Source: Stercorarius parasiticus (lineage: Eukaryota > Chordata > Aves > Charadriiformes > Stercorariidae). From it: a stretch of DNA of 64,000 nt. The position numbers and the translations under genes are program-made. Each line of letters starts with the position of its first letter. Within the stretch, counting starts at the first letter, position 1. The stretch spans positions 1 to 64,000 of the forward strand of contig VWZL01002556.1 of the NCBI GenBank assembly GCA_013396915.1, in the 5' to 3' direction. Under the pieces are notes generated by a model. It saw only the letters and a program-made list of their open reading frames with translations. It was not told the origin of the DNA and made no database searches. Positions 25,801-38,094 of the stretch are shown in pieces.

Positions 25801-26979
25801 CCATTTACATGCCAGTTTTCTCCTCCAAGGCCATGTATCTCCTTTGTTTAGGAGTGTGTCTGGCTTCTGATCTTGTTCCAGATGTTTTCTGGTTGATCCC
25901 TTCCTCATTCTGTTAAAGCATTGAGCACAGGCACTTTAGGGCCTGCTTTGGTTAAAATTCCCTTGACTCAGATGCTTCAGACCTTTCACCAACCCAAAAC
26001 CACAGCCTCCAGTGGGTACTACCCAGGGGGTCAGGCAGTGCACATCTCCTGCCAGCCAAGCTCTCACAGCTGCCTCCGACTCAAAAATCCTCAAAACTTC
26101 ACAAGGACGAGGATAAACCACCAGGTGGAAAGGTCTCCAGCTCTCTGAGCTCTCCCAAGAGAGAAAGGACCCCTCAAGATCACCCTGAGCCCTGCCTCTG
26201 CTCCAAGCCTGGGCTGAGCATCAGGATCCTGGCGATAGACCCAGACACTCCACCGGAACGTGCAGCACCACGGCAGCTCCCGGCAGCTCTGTGGAGAACC
26301 CAGCCCTGCAAGGACAGGTGGTCCGGAAAGCATTTGGCAACATGGGAACAGTGTGTCCTGCCAGCTAGTTTTCCAGCTTCAAACCAACCTTTATTTATCT
26401 CGGATGCTAAACTCTTTGGCTTCATGTTCACCCTGAAGAGCTCTTTTCTTTTCTTTCTTTGGGTTGTTTTCTTTTTTTCTCAAACCCAAACTCAAATTAT
26501 GCTGGTGAAACAGAGCCAGGGCTGCCAAGGCCATTGCCAGGAGCACACTAGCATGTGGCCCAGATGGTGACAGCAAGGATGTTGTTTTTCACTGCTGATG
26601 GTTCACACTCTACTATTAGTGACTGCACAGCCTGCTCAGCTTCAAAGAGGGCTCATAAATGCAATACAAGATCTGCTTCCTTCAGCTTGGCTTGCCAACC
26701 TCTCCCCATGCTCCCAAGACACCTTCATTCCATGGGCAAGAGGTCAGTTCCTGAATTTGCATGTAAGCACAATGGTTTCTTGTGGCCATGGGCAGTCTCA
26801 CATCAAGTACCCAACAAATGAGTGGGGAAAAGATAGTGTGACTCCATCCTTCCACCTCCACCTTCTAGAGAGGTTCCAAGGTCACGGTCCCTGTGACTTC
26901 ATCCAGCCATCAGAAGAAGAGCATAAGGCAGAGGAAGTCCACTTCACCCACTAGAAACCTGGTAGACAGCATTATAGGG
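16867..26979. other. Intergenic DNA, no gene seen
   Basis: I see no chemokine-type or other exon with matching splice sites. An A-rich AAAC-type tract lies at 22901-22960 and a T-rich tract at 26445-26481. A good TATA-like sequence (TATAAATAAA, near 17629) has no supported gene after it. Confidence 0.55.
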
Positions 26980-27440
26980 GAAAAAAATGGATTTGGAAGG
27001 ACTACCCCAGGTCGTCTAATCCATCCTGTGCTAAGCCAGGGTCAGTACTACTTACAGCTTCCTGACAAGCACTGGTCTAACTGTAAAAGTTTCCAGCAAT
27101 GGAGATGTAGCATTTCTTCAACTGCTCCTTCCTGCTAAATGGAATTTCCCCCTAAAGTCTGACCCCAAGGACCCCCGTGGTTTCTTGACCTATCAGAAGT
27201 AAACTCAGAGCGTATTTTTTTCACTTTCTCTTTGAGCATCCCTCTGTGCACAGGAGACCATCTTATCCCTTCCTGGAATCACGGTAAACCCAAGGTCCTT
27301 CAGCCTATGCTTGGATGCCAGGTCATCCAGACCTCTGAATAAACTCACTGCTGTCCTCCACAACCGTCCCAAGTGAGCACACACCTTTCCAGAGCCCAGT
27401 TGTCTCATCTTGGACCACCTCTCCCACCAAGACTGCCTTA
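26980..27440 (-). repeat. Possible eroded CR1-like relic
   Basis: Phrases such as GGTCGTCTAATCCATCCTG and CCAGCAATGGAGATG resemble the reverse strand of old amniote CR1 copies. The match is weak, so the limits and family are uncertain. Confidence 0.35.
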
Positions 27441-27514
27441 AATAAATCCTGCATTACAGGACCACTCATGAGTGACGTCCAAAATCCTCACTGAACAAAG
27501 CTCAGAGACAAATT

Positions 27515-27966
27515 TGAGCTACAAGATGATCAAAGGGCTGGAGCACCTCTCCTATGAAGAGAGTCTGAGAGAGCGAGGGTTGTTCAACCTGGAGAAGAGA
27601 AGGCTCCAGGGAGACTTTATAGCAGCCTTCCAGTATCTGAAGGGGACCTACAAGAAAGATGGGAAGGGACTTTTTACAAGGCCGTGTAGTCATAGGACGA
27701 GGGGTAATGGCTTCAAACTGGAAGAGCGGAGATTTAGATAAGATACTAGGAAGAAATTTTTCACTATGAGGGTGGTGAGGCACTGGCACAGGTTGCCCAG
27801 GAAGGTTGTGGATGCCCCATCCCTGGAGGTGTTCAAGGCCAGGCTGAATGGGGCTTTGAGCAACCTGGTCTAGTGGGAGGTGTCCCTGCCCATGGCAGGG
27901 GGGTTGGAACTAGATGATCTTTAAGGTCCCTTCCAACCTAAACCATTCTATGATTCTGTGATTCTA
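27515..27966 (+). mobile_element. CR1 LINE, 5'-truncated 3' end
   Basis: The plus strand encodes the C-terminal part of the CR1 open reading frame 2 region: IKGLEHLSYEESLRERGLF, then TRGNGFKLEE. It then runs into the CR1 3' end with AAGGTCCCTTCCAACCT and the closing ATTCTATGATTCTGTGATTC. It is one of the better-preserved copies, but it lacks the reverse transcriptase core and cannot move on its own. Confidence 0.95.
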
Positions 27967-30900
27967 CACATTAAAACAGTTGTCCCTGCCAGTAGGGAAG
28001 GGGACAGAGCCTGGATGAGTGGCAGCAAGCCCCCTTGTCCTCATCCCAACAGCTACAACACAGCCCCTGTTTCTCCCATTCATTACCACTGCACCAGCTG
28101 CCAAATTGGGTTGGGGATCTGAGCACCGCTCTTTGTGGTGATTTTTTGCTTTAATCTGCACTAACTCAGCTTTGTACAACGGTTCTACAGCACACGAGCA
28201 CACCAGGAGATGCTAATTTTTGCAACAAGCCACCTGCATTGGGTTTGCTAGCAGCACGGCTAGCGAGCAGTTTAGCTTGAAACTAGGCCAAGGTGGAGAG
28301 AGCTTCCCTCCTACCATCCCTGTCATGCTGCAAAATATCTACTGCTCCTGGCCTCTGTGCTGAGATATGGGGCAACACAGCCCACACAGGGCAGAGCCTC
28401 CCTACACCAAGTGAGAAGTGCAGAGCTGAGGGCCAGCATCTCCAGGACCTGCCGCCCTGCCCAGGCCAACCGAATCCCAAAGGCTCAGCAAAGAGCCGTT
28501 GTGCAGCCTGGACACAGCCTTTGGAAACAGCAGGGATCAACCCAGTGGACTTCAGCCCTGCTTTTGGTCCAGGCAGGCAATGAAACCCACAGCCCTGCAG
28601 GCTCCGGCACCGGGAATTCCCTGGGGTAGCTGGCCTTGGCAGGGACAGGGGAAGATGCTGGAGCATTGCGCAGTAGCTGGGAAATGAAACTAAGCGCTGT
28701 GAGAAGAGGACAAATCTGTAACTGTAGCGTATCCGGGACACTTCCACTTTTGTTCTTTGCAATATAGTGGCTGTCATCCATCACTGTAAATGCTGACTGC
28801 TGCCTTTCCAAAAGCCACGTCAACTAAATAAAAGGTGGGAAGCTACAAGTTACAGGGTCTTCCAAGGAAAGTATTTGATTTCTTCACCAAAGACCACCTC
28901 AGCAACTCACAAGACTCCTGATAATAAATGCTGCTTTTCTGGAACGTCATCCTCCCAGAGACAGTAAAAAGTCATGGCTTGATAATTTAAACAAGATTAA
29001 GGAACATGCATGTAAACACAGTTGTGTGCTTGCAGTGTGTGGACAGTCAGTGCACAGCCCAGCAGAGGAGGAGTTTTCCCAGCCAAAACATCTGCAAGGA
29101 AGAAAATCTTGCTTTCTGTGGGAAAGTGGAGAAGAAGTGAGTTGTGTTTGTGGAGGAGGCAGACCAAAGTCTGGAGAGGGTGATCCTCCCAAGCCAAGCA
29201 GCCGTATCACACCTGGCACATCTGCAGTGACACAACACAGCTGCCAAATCCCTCTGGACAGGCACAGAATAGTCAGCACTCAGGTGAAGCCTGGGGCAGA
29301 AAGGTCCAAGGAAACTGGGCAGAAGCTGGGCAGCATGGAGCCAGACAGAGAGGTGGGGAGAACCCAGGGTTAGAGGTTTGCATGTGATAGAGCTAAACAA
29401 GGATCACAAGAAGAGCTTCTGAGTCTGCCTTACGGGTAGTAGTCTTCTGGCTCTCTCTTTCCACCCCAGACAAGGAAAGGTTTTTCATGCTTATGGGCTC
29501 AATGCATCCCAGCCAGTCTCAGGCTGCACATAAATTTCCCAAATTCATGAGAAGCTCCAAAATCTTCTCTTCTTTGCTGCTGTCCTTGCCCAGTTCTTGC
29601 CCAATGGTTGTCCCTCCCATCTGCTTCCAAGCAGAGCTAAGAGAGCTCCCACATCCTCATTAGTCCCCTCCAAGCCCCATCCCTGCAGCCTGAGCCATGT
29701 GGTGCCACCTCACCTCAATCTCTAACAGATCCAGCTGTGTTTTGCCATGCAGCCATGCCATTTTGCTGTGGTTGCCGAGCAGCTGAGAAAACGAGAGAGG
29801 GCAGGTTCCCCTCCAGCCTCCTGGCCAGGGCTCACACCACGAGGAGCAGAGAAAACGTTATGTAGGGACACAGCTAAGCAGGAAAACAGGAGGGAAAGGT
29901 GAGGAGTGCCACAGAAGTGGCACTAAGCCTCCCATCAATGCCTACCATTTCATTGAGAGGGATGGGTAATGGGAAAGGTACTTTCCAGAGACTTCTGGCA
30001 GCAGGACAAGTCTCCTATTTGCTTGTCCTCCTGGTTTTCTCTTTAATCTCCAGTTTTTACTGCTACTGTGTGTAAAGAGAAGATGAGTGCATCTGAGGAC
30101 AGAGAGAATGGGTCCGCCCTCCCTTTCCAAAGGGTGCTCTGACCCCTGGCATCTGGGCAAGGGTGCGCCTGGCTGCTGGCTGAGCAATGATCTGTAGTCC
30201 CTGCAACCTACAAAAGCAGAGAGCGGAGCCCTGCGTGGGCACAAAGGTCCCCATATTGGACAGTTTCTGGGCTCAGTTTGACTCCAGGGACCCATGCCAG
30301 GAAAAGCACTCTGGTCCTGGGGATGAAACCCAAGAAGCAAGATCACGGAGGTATAAGCAGGGCAATACAACCAGGGAGAGTCCAGCTGCAGGAGGAGGGT
30401 GGCAGGGATGACACCAGCTTGTGCTCGGAGCCCCACAGCCTGGCCAAGGGTGCTGGCATCTTCCCACAGGACAAATCTCTGCAGAAAGCGTCCGGACAAG
30501 CAGCACTGGTGATGACATGCTGGGAATGAAGGAGAAGCAAGCAGAGGCCTGGGGAGGAGAGATGCCAGGCCTGGATTCTCTTCCTCACCCACATGTGTTA
30601 TTGTTTAGGCAAGAGCAAACAGCGCAACCGGAGGAGATTAAAGGGGCTTTTCCTCACCTGGGTTCCCACCCTTCCCAATCATCCACATGTCCCATCTCCT
30701 CACAAAAAACCCAGGCAGGTCCGTGAGCCCCTGCCAGACAGGTCTGCCATTGGTGCCATGGAGAGCTGCCCCTTGCCTAGTCACCAAGCAGAGGAGACCA
30801 CCAGCATGGAAGACAACTGGTCCTTGCACTGGTAAACATGCCCATGGCATGTTCACAGCTCCTGTGGACTCCTCTGCACCAGGGAGCGATGTGAAGAGGC

Positions 30901-33887
30901 TGTGTGAGGACTGCAGGAGGGGGAACAGCTTTTAGCCCCCACAGAGCCGCTCACCTCGCCTGTGGGTGGATGCAGGGAGAGTGCAGCCAGCTCATCCCTG
31001 GTCCCCTCACGAGCAACGTGTGCAGACCATGAGGGATGCTGGTGACAGAAAAAGCCCCCATACGCAATCTCTTTGGAGACAAGGGAGAAAACCAGTTCCA
31101 GTAAAACCCCTGGAAGGGGTATTAGGGCACCAAATGAGACCAGTGTAACATTTCCCTTCCGTGCCCTCTTCTGCTACAGGGAGTCAGGTCAGTGTTTTTG
31201 CTATGGACGTTCAGTCCTACCTCCTGGCTATGAATGCCCATGCCACGTCAGACCCCGAGATTGCAGCAAGTTGTGCCTGTTGTGTCTTGTGCCCCTTGAG
31301 TGCAGCCTGTGAAGCCTCTGAGACAGGTTCCCCTTGCCTGGGAGGACAGGAATGCTCTCATGATCCCAGCTATGAGACCTGGCAGCTAGGGAAAAACCTA
31401 AAGCATGCTTAATTTCCTTGCGTAGATGGAGCCTTACCTTTCTTTCCTGGCCTTGTGTACAGTCATGAGGAGAGGGGCTGTTTTGTCAGCCATCTAGGAA
31501 ACGTCTTCAGTTGTAATGTCTTGTTATTCCACAATGTGTGAAATATGTGTCCCAGGTGTGGATGAAGGACTGCAAGTGATTCAACCGGTGCTCCAGTCCT
31601 CCTCACACCAAAGTGATCCCTGCACACCGCCTCATACGTACTGAGAGCATGTCTGCCTCATCCCACAACAGATCCCTATCCTGCCCCACCACCCACTGCG
31701 AGTGCAGTGACGGTAAGCAAAGAGCAGAAAAAGGACAGCTGGGGACAGAGAAACAGGAGGACTTGGAACATTTTTCACTGAACCTAGCTCTTCGCTGGGA
31801 CCTGAGGTTTTTGACATGGCAGTGACTAGCTGCTTTCTCCGAGGAAAGTGGCTGCTTCCTTCTAAAAGGATCATTAACATTTTGTATCAGAAAAACTCTG
31901 TAGTTTACAAAGTACTGAGCCCTGCTGGTTTTTGACAGATTTCCAAGAGACAGGCTCTGGAGTAGGGACAGCTGCTGCAGTGCCGGAGGAGGGACAGCCA
32001 GCCAAGACTTCGTACCTGGCCCAGGACAGCATCTCCTCCTGTCCTTCACTGGGGATCAGGGCAGCCTTCTGCCAGAGCGTGGGCCTGGCTCAACACACCC
32101 TTGAGAACCATGAAAGACAAAGACCTGCCAGGGATCTGTGATGAACGGTGGCAGCCAAGCTCTTACAGGCAAGTTGGACAAGTAGTCCCTCAAACCCTGA
32201 TGGAAACAGAGAACCCTAGAACCCTGCTTCCAGACATCAGTGCAAGCCCCTTCTCCTTCAGCTTTTCAAGGAACCGGGCCAGAACACTGTACTCCTTTGT
32301 CAGGGTAGCCTCCAGCCAAGGATGAACCTGATCCACTCCAGGACCAACCTCTCCTGCAGCCCCTGTCCTGCGCAAGGACCCGCATCTGTTGCAGCAGCTC
32401 AGCCCCGGTGTGGATCCACGCCGAGCATCCTCCTCCCCCCCAGCCGCGGCCCCTCGCGGGTCACCGAGAGAGCAGCAGGAAGGCTTCTGCCCAAGCAAGC
32501 ACCGTTTATCCTCCTTTCCCACTCACGCTGTTTGTCTTGGCCTCTCTTCCCATACCACCCTTCCTCCTCTGCCGCCGCCTCCTCAGGTTTATATTGCTGG
32601 GGCTGTCACTACAGTTAATGAGCTGGGACAGAGCTGGCACTCTGGGAAAGTCACACCAAGAGGCAGCTGAGCCCAGGGAATTGTGCGTGTACAGGTACCA
32701 GGGAGGAGGGCCCCAGAGGGGTAACATCTGAAAAAGACACCCTGGCCACCAACCAAGGGAACCAGCAGACCAGGGGAGGAAAAGGGCTAGGGCTAAGCTT
32801 GCATTCAACAGGTCTCAGCCATCAGGTGCCTGGACATCCCCTGGCTTGCACAGCCCAGCTGCTGCACCACTATGGATGCCATCCCCTGGAGGGGCTGGTG
32901 GCACCCCCCTGCCTTCAGGAACAGTCCTTGGGCTGTCTCACTCCCAGCCCGTGCCCAGGCTTGCTGGCTGGCACCAAAACCTGGCCAGGGACACTGTAAA
33001 TAATTCAACCTTGTGGACAATTATGTTTAACACTGTGGACTTTGGGAGGAGACCATGGCGCCTGGCTGTTGACCACACAAGCCCCGCTCATGTATGTTTG
33101 GCCCTTGCTTCACCCAAACGAAACAGTTTCACTCAAACATCGCATGGCACGGGCGAAAGGGCAGTTCCCAAGGGGACATCAAGCCACTTTAGGGCAGCAA
33201 GACTGTTGCACAGACCCAGTGCACAGTCCCAGGAGATCCAAGGCTTGGAAGGAAAATGGCCAGGGTCTCACAGCTCATCGGTGAAGAGGGGCAGGAAGTG
33301 GTGGGCTGCCCTCCATGCCTTGCTCGTGGACGTGCCCAGGAGCAGGTGTCTTCACTTGCCTCCATTTCTCCAAAAGCTCTTTATCCTCCCCTGCACCCCA
33401 GCTGCTCCCAAGCACCAAAGTGCCAATCAGCAGTCCTGACCGGCCACGCTGTGCCTCAGTTTCCCTTCACTGCAAGGACAAAGCTCCTGTTACCACAGCT
33501 CTTCATCTGTGTCCTACACTCCTGTGGGAGCTGAGAGCTGGGGAGCACCAGGCTGGTAGCCACACCAGCGGGGCTGAAGTGGGTTGGGCTGGGTGATGCA
33601 ACACTGCCATGCTTCCTCCCACCCCAACTCTGCAATACAAGCCCCTGGGGACCCGCTCTGGCAGCCTGGCCAAGCAGTGCAGAGCAGGGCATCCACCTCA
33701 CCATGCTGCTGAGACTTCCCAGGAGAGACCTGAAGTCTAGTTGCTGTAGAAAGTGTCCTTCACCCCTATGAAAGCCACTTTCTAACCCCCCTCACCACTG
33801 CAGCATCGCAGGCAGCACTGGCTGCACACGCCACACTTGCCTTCAGGCTCAAACATGAGGCAGGTCAACCACCAGCTGGCTTTTCTT
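27967..33887. other. Intergenic DNA, no gene seen
   Basis: No supported gene. A small CpG-richer patch lies at 32400-32480 with a minus-strand TATA-like AATATAAACC near 32590. The frame that follows (32190-32522) has a helical stretch but no recognised family. Confidence 0.5.
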
Positions 33888-33893
33888 TTTATT
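33888..33893 (-). promoter_or_regulatory. CCL19: Candidate CCL19 polyadenylation signal
   Basis: The minus strand reads AATAAA here, 835 nt past the CCL19 stop and inside an A/T-rich stretch (33880-33955). It is a plausible 3' end, but other AATAAA copies nearer the stop (for example around 35066, which is inside intron 3) cannot serve. No transcript evidence is available. Confidence 0.45.
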
Positions 33894-34727
33894 TAACAAA
33901 ATCACAGCAAGATAAAAAAGAGAGAAAAGAAGCAGCTTACACATGTAATTGTTTCATCAAACGGATCTAGCAGCAAATACCTGAGGGTGGTGCGAACACT
34001 GCTTGTGCATCCCAAAGCCCTCTCTTTGAAGGCGATGGCGGACGGGGGGGACAAAGAAAGGGGGCAATGTCCCTGAGGAGTGCAACATCACTGCCCCACT
34101 CTGCCACTGCTGCATTACTGGCTCTGTTTCTACCCAGGCAAGGGAAGGCAGGAGGGGAAATGATGCAGGGAAGTCAGGGCATGAGAGAGGAACCGCATCA
34201 GCCACGCTCTGCCCAGGGGCATCTAGGTTGTTCTCAGTGAGGGAGCAGCACAGTGCATGGCCAGCAAGGAACATCTCCATCCCTACCCTCCATCCCCACA
34301 CTGTCCCGTCCTGGCTGCCCTTCCCAAGGATGCAGAAGGACTGCAGAAGTTTTGGGGCTGACGATGGAAACCAAAGGGATCAGACTGATGATGGAGGTCA
34401 CAGCTGCTGCAAGGGAAGGCTGAGACCCCCCCCAAACTTATCTCACAGAACAGTCCATCAACTGGCCTCCAAGGCTGCAAAGGCGGTGGAGGCTTTGGTC
34501 TGGCAGCCTCCTGCTCAGCCTGATGCAGGTTGGTGGGTCACACCAGAGAGAGAGGGAAGAAGAGAGAGCAGGCAGGGCTCTGGCCAGCACCATGCACCAG
34601 CACAAGTCCCGAGGAGGTCGGCCTTGTGGCTGGAGGTGCAAGCAGGTCAGCTCTGTTAGGTTCAGACTCACAGCTGGGATCCAGCCCCACTCCAGGCGCT
34701 GGGGCTGGCCATGGGCTTCTTCTAAGC

Positions 34728-34748
34728 TTACTTGCCCTGGGGTTTGGC
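34728..34748 (-). CDS. CCL19: CCL19 exon 4: terminal micro-exon
   Basis: Exon 3 ends at a strong donor with no nearby stop in the right context. The next acceptor with a short in-frame end is TTCCCAG before 34748, giving AKPQGK then TAA. The resulting 99-residue length and the four-exon plan match CCL19. This is the least certain CCL19 boundary because only 21 nt are coding. Confidence 0.75.
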   Translation of the reverse strand, partial: AKPQGK

Positions 34749-37050
34749 CTGGGAAGTGAAAAACCCATCTGTGATGAGTGTGATCCTCAGGGCAGGAGCC
34801 TCCCCAGAGTCCCTTCCCCATGGTCGGAGTTCTCACCAAGGGGTGACCTCTCCTGCCATGGTGTTGAAGTGGGGACCTGGCTGGGCTTGCAAAGCACCCA
34901 CCAAACTCACCACAAACCCTCCCCATGAAGATGCACAACTCCAGGCTGGCAGGGCAGAAGTCAGGGGGGCAGGGGTGGGGGCGTTGCTCTCAGTGCCATT
35001 TGCCATGGCACCCGTTGGGCTCAGCCCAGGGTGGCACTGGGTGGGCAGCAGCCCCAGTGCTGCATTTATTTTGGGTGGAAGAGGTATTGCAGAGAAGCCA
35101 GACTGGTCCCAGTTGGAGGGATGAGGGATGGAGACGGAGACAAGGTATCCATGCCTCAGTAGAGCATGTCCCAGCTCTTCCCAGCAGCCCAGTCAGACTG
35201 GGAAAAGCCTGCTTCGTGGTGGATTAACCCACCCCCGGGCTGTCCCCATTCCTGGATGAGAACAGGGCCAGCTCTTACCTTCCTGGCAGAAATGGCATCC
35301 AGCTTCTCTTGGAGGCGAATCACCCATGGGGCTTGGAGTGGGGCACAGAGACGTTTGCCCTTTGTGGTGATGAACCTGCCAGGCCCATGGGGAAAAAAAC
35401 CAAGATGAGCAGGACACCCTGTGGATGTTCAAGCAGAGCTCAAGCTCTCACCCTCTGCCTCCCTCCCTGCCCTCCTCCATCTCTACCTTGAGGTGACTTT
35501 CTTCCCTGACTTTTGTCCCAAGTTTTCCGCTCCTGGCAGGTCCTGCTCTGATTGAGACTCTGATCTCCAGTCTCTTCCACAATCCTCACTATTCCCTCAC
35601 CCCCAAACCCAGCCCTGCATCCCTCCTCCACTCTGCTCTGCCTCCCTCCCTGCCTTCCTGCAGGGTCCATCCCTTGGCCATCACCACCCTAGGGCTCTTG
35701 TCCCTCAGCCATCCACCACCCTGGGGCTCTTACACAGCAGCTGGGATGTTGCAGCCATCCTGCACCAGCTGGAGCCGGTAATCCTGCACTATGCGCCGTG
35801 GGATGGGTGTCTCGCTCGTCCTCAGGCAGCAGTCAAGGACATTGTTCCCACCATGCACTGGAGGAAGAACACACCATGCAGGCTGAGGATGCTCTCCCTG
35901 GGTTGGCTTGTGCCTTCACCCAGCCTCCCTGGAGGGAGAAAGGGCTGTGTGGCCACCCAGGAGGAGCAGGGCAGGATGGTGCCACCAGCGATGCCCTTGC
36001 ACGCTGTCCCACCTGCACACGCAGGCACCGGCTTGATTGCTCCCACACCCTGGTGCCAGGAGCCCTTTGCCTCCTTCTCACAGAGAGCAAAAGAGACGAG
36101 AAACAGCAACCTGGTGGAGGGCAACCCTTCTGCATGCCTGGGTCCCTCCCACACCCCCAGGGCCAGCCCCAGCAGCAAGCAAGGCAGGACGGGGTCTTTA
36201 CCCAGGTTCAGGATGCTGCAATAAAGACACCAATTCCCGAGGGGCCAGGAATGACTTCAGCTTTATTTGCTGAAGGAGTCAGAGATTTTGCAGCTGCCCT
36301 GTCACCAGCCCGTCCCACACCAATCAATCCTGTGACAGCTGAGGGACACAGCTGTCTGCACTTCACTGCAGGATAGGGGACCTCGGTCACCCTTCAAGCA
36401 AATGCTGTATTCACTGTCCCAGTGCCCAGGGATGCCTGTAACCCCAGGCAGCACAGTGTGGTGCAACACTACAAGGTGTCTGGACTCCCCAGCTCCCCGC
36501 AGAGGGCCTGGAGTCACCCACCCAGGCAGTTGTGACCTGTGCAAAGCCCGTGTCCAACACCAGCAGCCCCTCAAGTGTGAGCTCTGACCTAGCACACTCC
36601 TTCCTTCCCGCTCCCAGCCCTGCCACTTGCCCCCAGGGCTGCCTCATGCCAAAGGGTGCCAGGGATGCTCCCCTGGTGTGCTGGGGCGAATGGGACCGAG
36701 GGGATCCCAGCCCAGTGTGTGCAGGCTGGGCCAGGGCACTGGGAGGCAGGATTGCTCCATGGCCTTTCCCAAGCACAACTTTCCAGCCCCAGTGCCCTGC
36801 AGGCTCCTGCCTGGACTTTGAGCAGGACAGAGTCCCTCCCTCTGGGACAGGTTACAAGCAGAGGATGCAGGAAGGCTGCGACGGAGCCCCAGCTATGGAC
36901 CCTTCTAAAAGTCTGCCAGAAAAGCAAAAGAGAGCAAGAAACTGGGTCCTCTCGCTTCCACAAGAAAGGCAGCCTGAGAAGTTCCCTCTTACCATCCAGG
37001 ATACATCCCAGGACCAGGAGACTGAGGCAGAGGAGATGCAGACGCTGCAT
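34728..37050 (-). CDS. CCL19: C-C motif chemokine 19 (CCR7 ligand; 4 exons)
   Basis: On the minus strand the exons are 37050-36993, 35857-35734, 35375-35279 and 34748-34728. They total 300 nt: 99 codons plus TAA, close to the 98-residue human protein. A signal peptide (about 1-20, LLCLSLLVLG core) precedes NNVLDCCLRTSE. The CC pair is Cys29/30 and the third and fourth chemokine cysteines are Cys55 and Cys71. The 30s-loop and beta strands read PIPRRIVQDYRLQLV and VFITTKGKRLCAP, and the C-terminal helix reads PWVIRLQEKLD. The DCCL start and short uncharged-to-basic tail fit CCL19 rather than CCL21. It is a secreted chemokine that attracts CCR7-bearing dendritic and T cells. CCL21 lies on the same strand about 8 kb upstream in gene orientation. 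All introns are GT/AG and phases agree (1, 2, 0). Confidence 0.93.
35279..35375 (-). CDS. CCL19: CCL19 exon 3: fourth cysteine and C-terminal helix
   Basis: The exon is 97 nt between acceptor TGGCAG and donor GTAAGA, ending in phase 0 after ISARK. It contains the fourth cysteine in KRLCAP and the amphipathic helix WVIRLQEKL. Confidence 0.92.
35734..35857 (-). CDS. CCL19: CCL19 exon 2: CC motif to third cysteine
   Basis: The exon is bounded by acceptor CTCCAG and donor GTAAGA and is 124 nt long. It contains NNVLDCCLR and DGCNIPAA. The exon length and placement of the three cysteines follow the standard CC chemokine gene plan. Confidence 0.93.
36993..37050 (-). CDS. CCL19: CCL19 exon 1: signal peptide
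   Basis: ATG is at 37048-37050 read on the minus strand, followed by 19 codons and one base to a GTAAGAG donor. The encoded hydrophobic leader is typical of secreted chemokines. No alternative leader with a phase-1 donor was found nearer to exon 2. Confidence 0.85.
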
Positions 37051-37158
37051 TTTGCTGCTGAATCTGGCAGAGGATGGGGCTGGAGGTGACGGTGCTCCGG
37101 GCAGGAGAGGTGAGCTCTGTACAGCTTCCCTGCGCTCTGCTGCTGCTGCTCCACGCTG

Positions 37159-37193
37159 CCTATTTATCCTTCCAGCCCGTGGCTTTCACTTTC
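37159..37193 (-). promoter_or_regulatory. CCL19: CCL19 core promoter: TATA box and interferon-response-like element
   Basis: Read on the minus strand, GATAAATAGG (TATA core at 37161-37168) lies about 110 bp before the CCL19 ATG. Fourteen bases further upstream is GAAAGTGAAAG (37183-37193), a match to the GAAANNGAAA interferon-stimulated response element. A start site near 37135 is expected. Confidence 0.75.
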
Positions 37194-37199
37194 TTTTGG

Positions 37200-38090
37200 A
37201 GAACAGGGGTGGGAAGTTGCAACAAGTCTTGCCACAGGCTGGATTTTAATCTTTGAGCAGTTCCCGAATATCCCGTCTGCTTTCCCTGCAGCCAGCTGCT
37301 CTGTGGTCCTGGAGCCAAACACCCTCCTGCCCTCCCCACTGCTGGCACCCAGGCCACAGGGGCTGCTCCTCAGGGGCAGAGCAGTTCCAGGGTCCCTTTA
37401 CCCTGCCAAAGCACCTGGGCATGCACGCGGGGAGTCCCACGCCATACATTTCCCAGTCCCTTCTCCGAGACATCTCTGGGATGTTCCCATTAGATATCGC
37501 ATAGGCTCAACCCACTGATGCTGGGGGTAGAACTTGCCTCAAGCCCATTTTGCGGGTATATATTGGTACTGAGGTGATGCCTGGCTCCCTCTGAGCCCCC
37601 CAGTCTGGTCACAGGAGCCCGGCTGCCTCCCCCTGCCCTCCCCAGTGCCTGCACAGGGGGAGCACAGCCGAGGCTGGCAGGTGGAGGAGAGCCCAGCCAA
37701 CATGCTCCACTCCAGGGCTGCAATCTCACATGACAAAAGACAACCTGGTTTCCAGGTGTCCCAGCAAATGGGCTCGTGTCCAAAGGCAGCTACAGAGCTT
37801 CCTGGAAATAGGTTCTCTCAGCACAGGAGCAGAAATCTCCTACAGAAGCTGTGTGCACGGCACGGGGTGCCAGCAGCTCACCGGCTGCGTGGGCACTGCA
37901 AGGAATGAAGACCAGCGCTCCCGCTGCCAACCTTCACAGGAGCACAGGGATGGGAGCTGTTTCTCCTTGGAATGGTGACTCACCACCGCGCCAGTGCCAC
38001 CTGTGATGATGTTCCTTAACCAGGGGCTTCAGCCCTGATAGGTACCATGTGGGATGCTGAGAGCAGTGGGGTTGCGCAGCAGACGCCTGG
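37200..38090. other. Upstream flank of CCL19
   Basis: No gene or recognisable repeat is seen. Regulatory sites further from CCL19 could lie here but none can be named from sequence alone. Confidence 0.5.
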
Positions 38091-38094
38091 TAGG

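Noticed and set aside
27472..27741. 89-codon frame as a host gene
   Set aside because: It is the C-terminal coding part of a CR1 retrotransposon followed by the CR1 3' tail.
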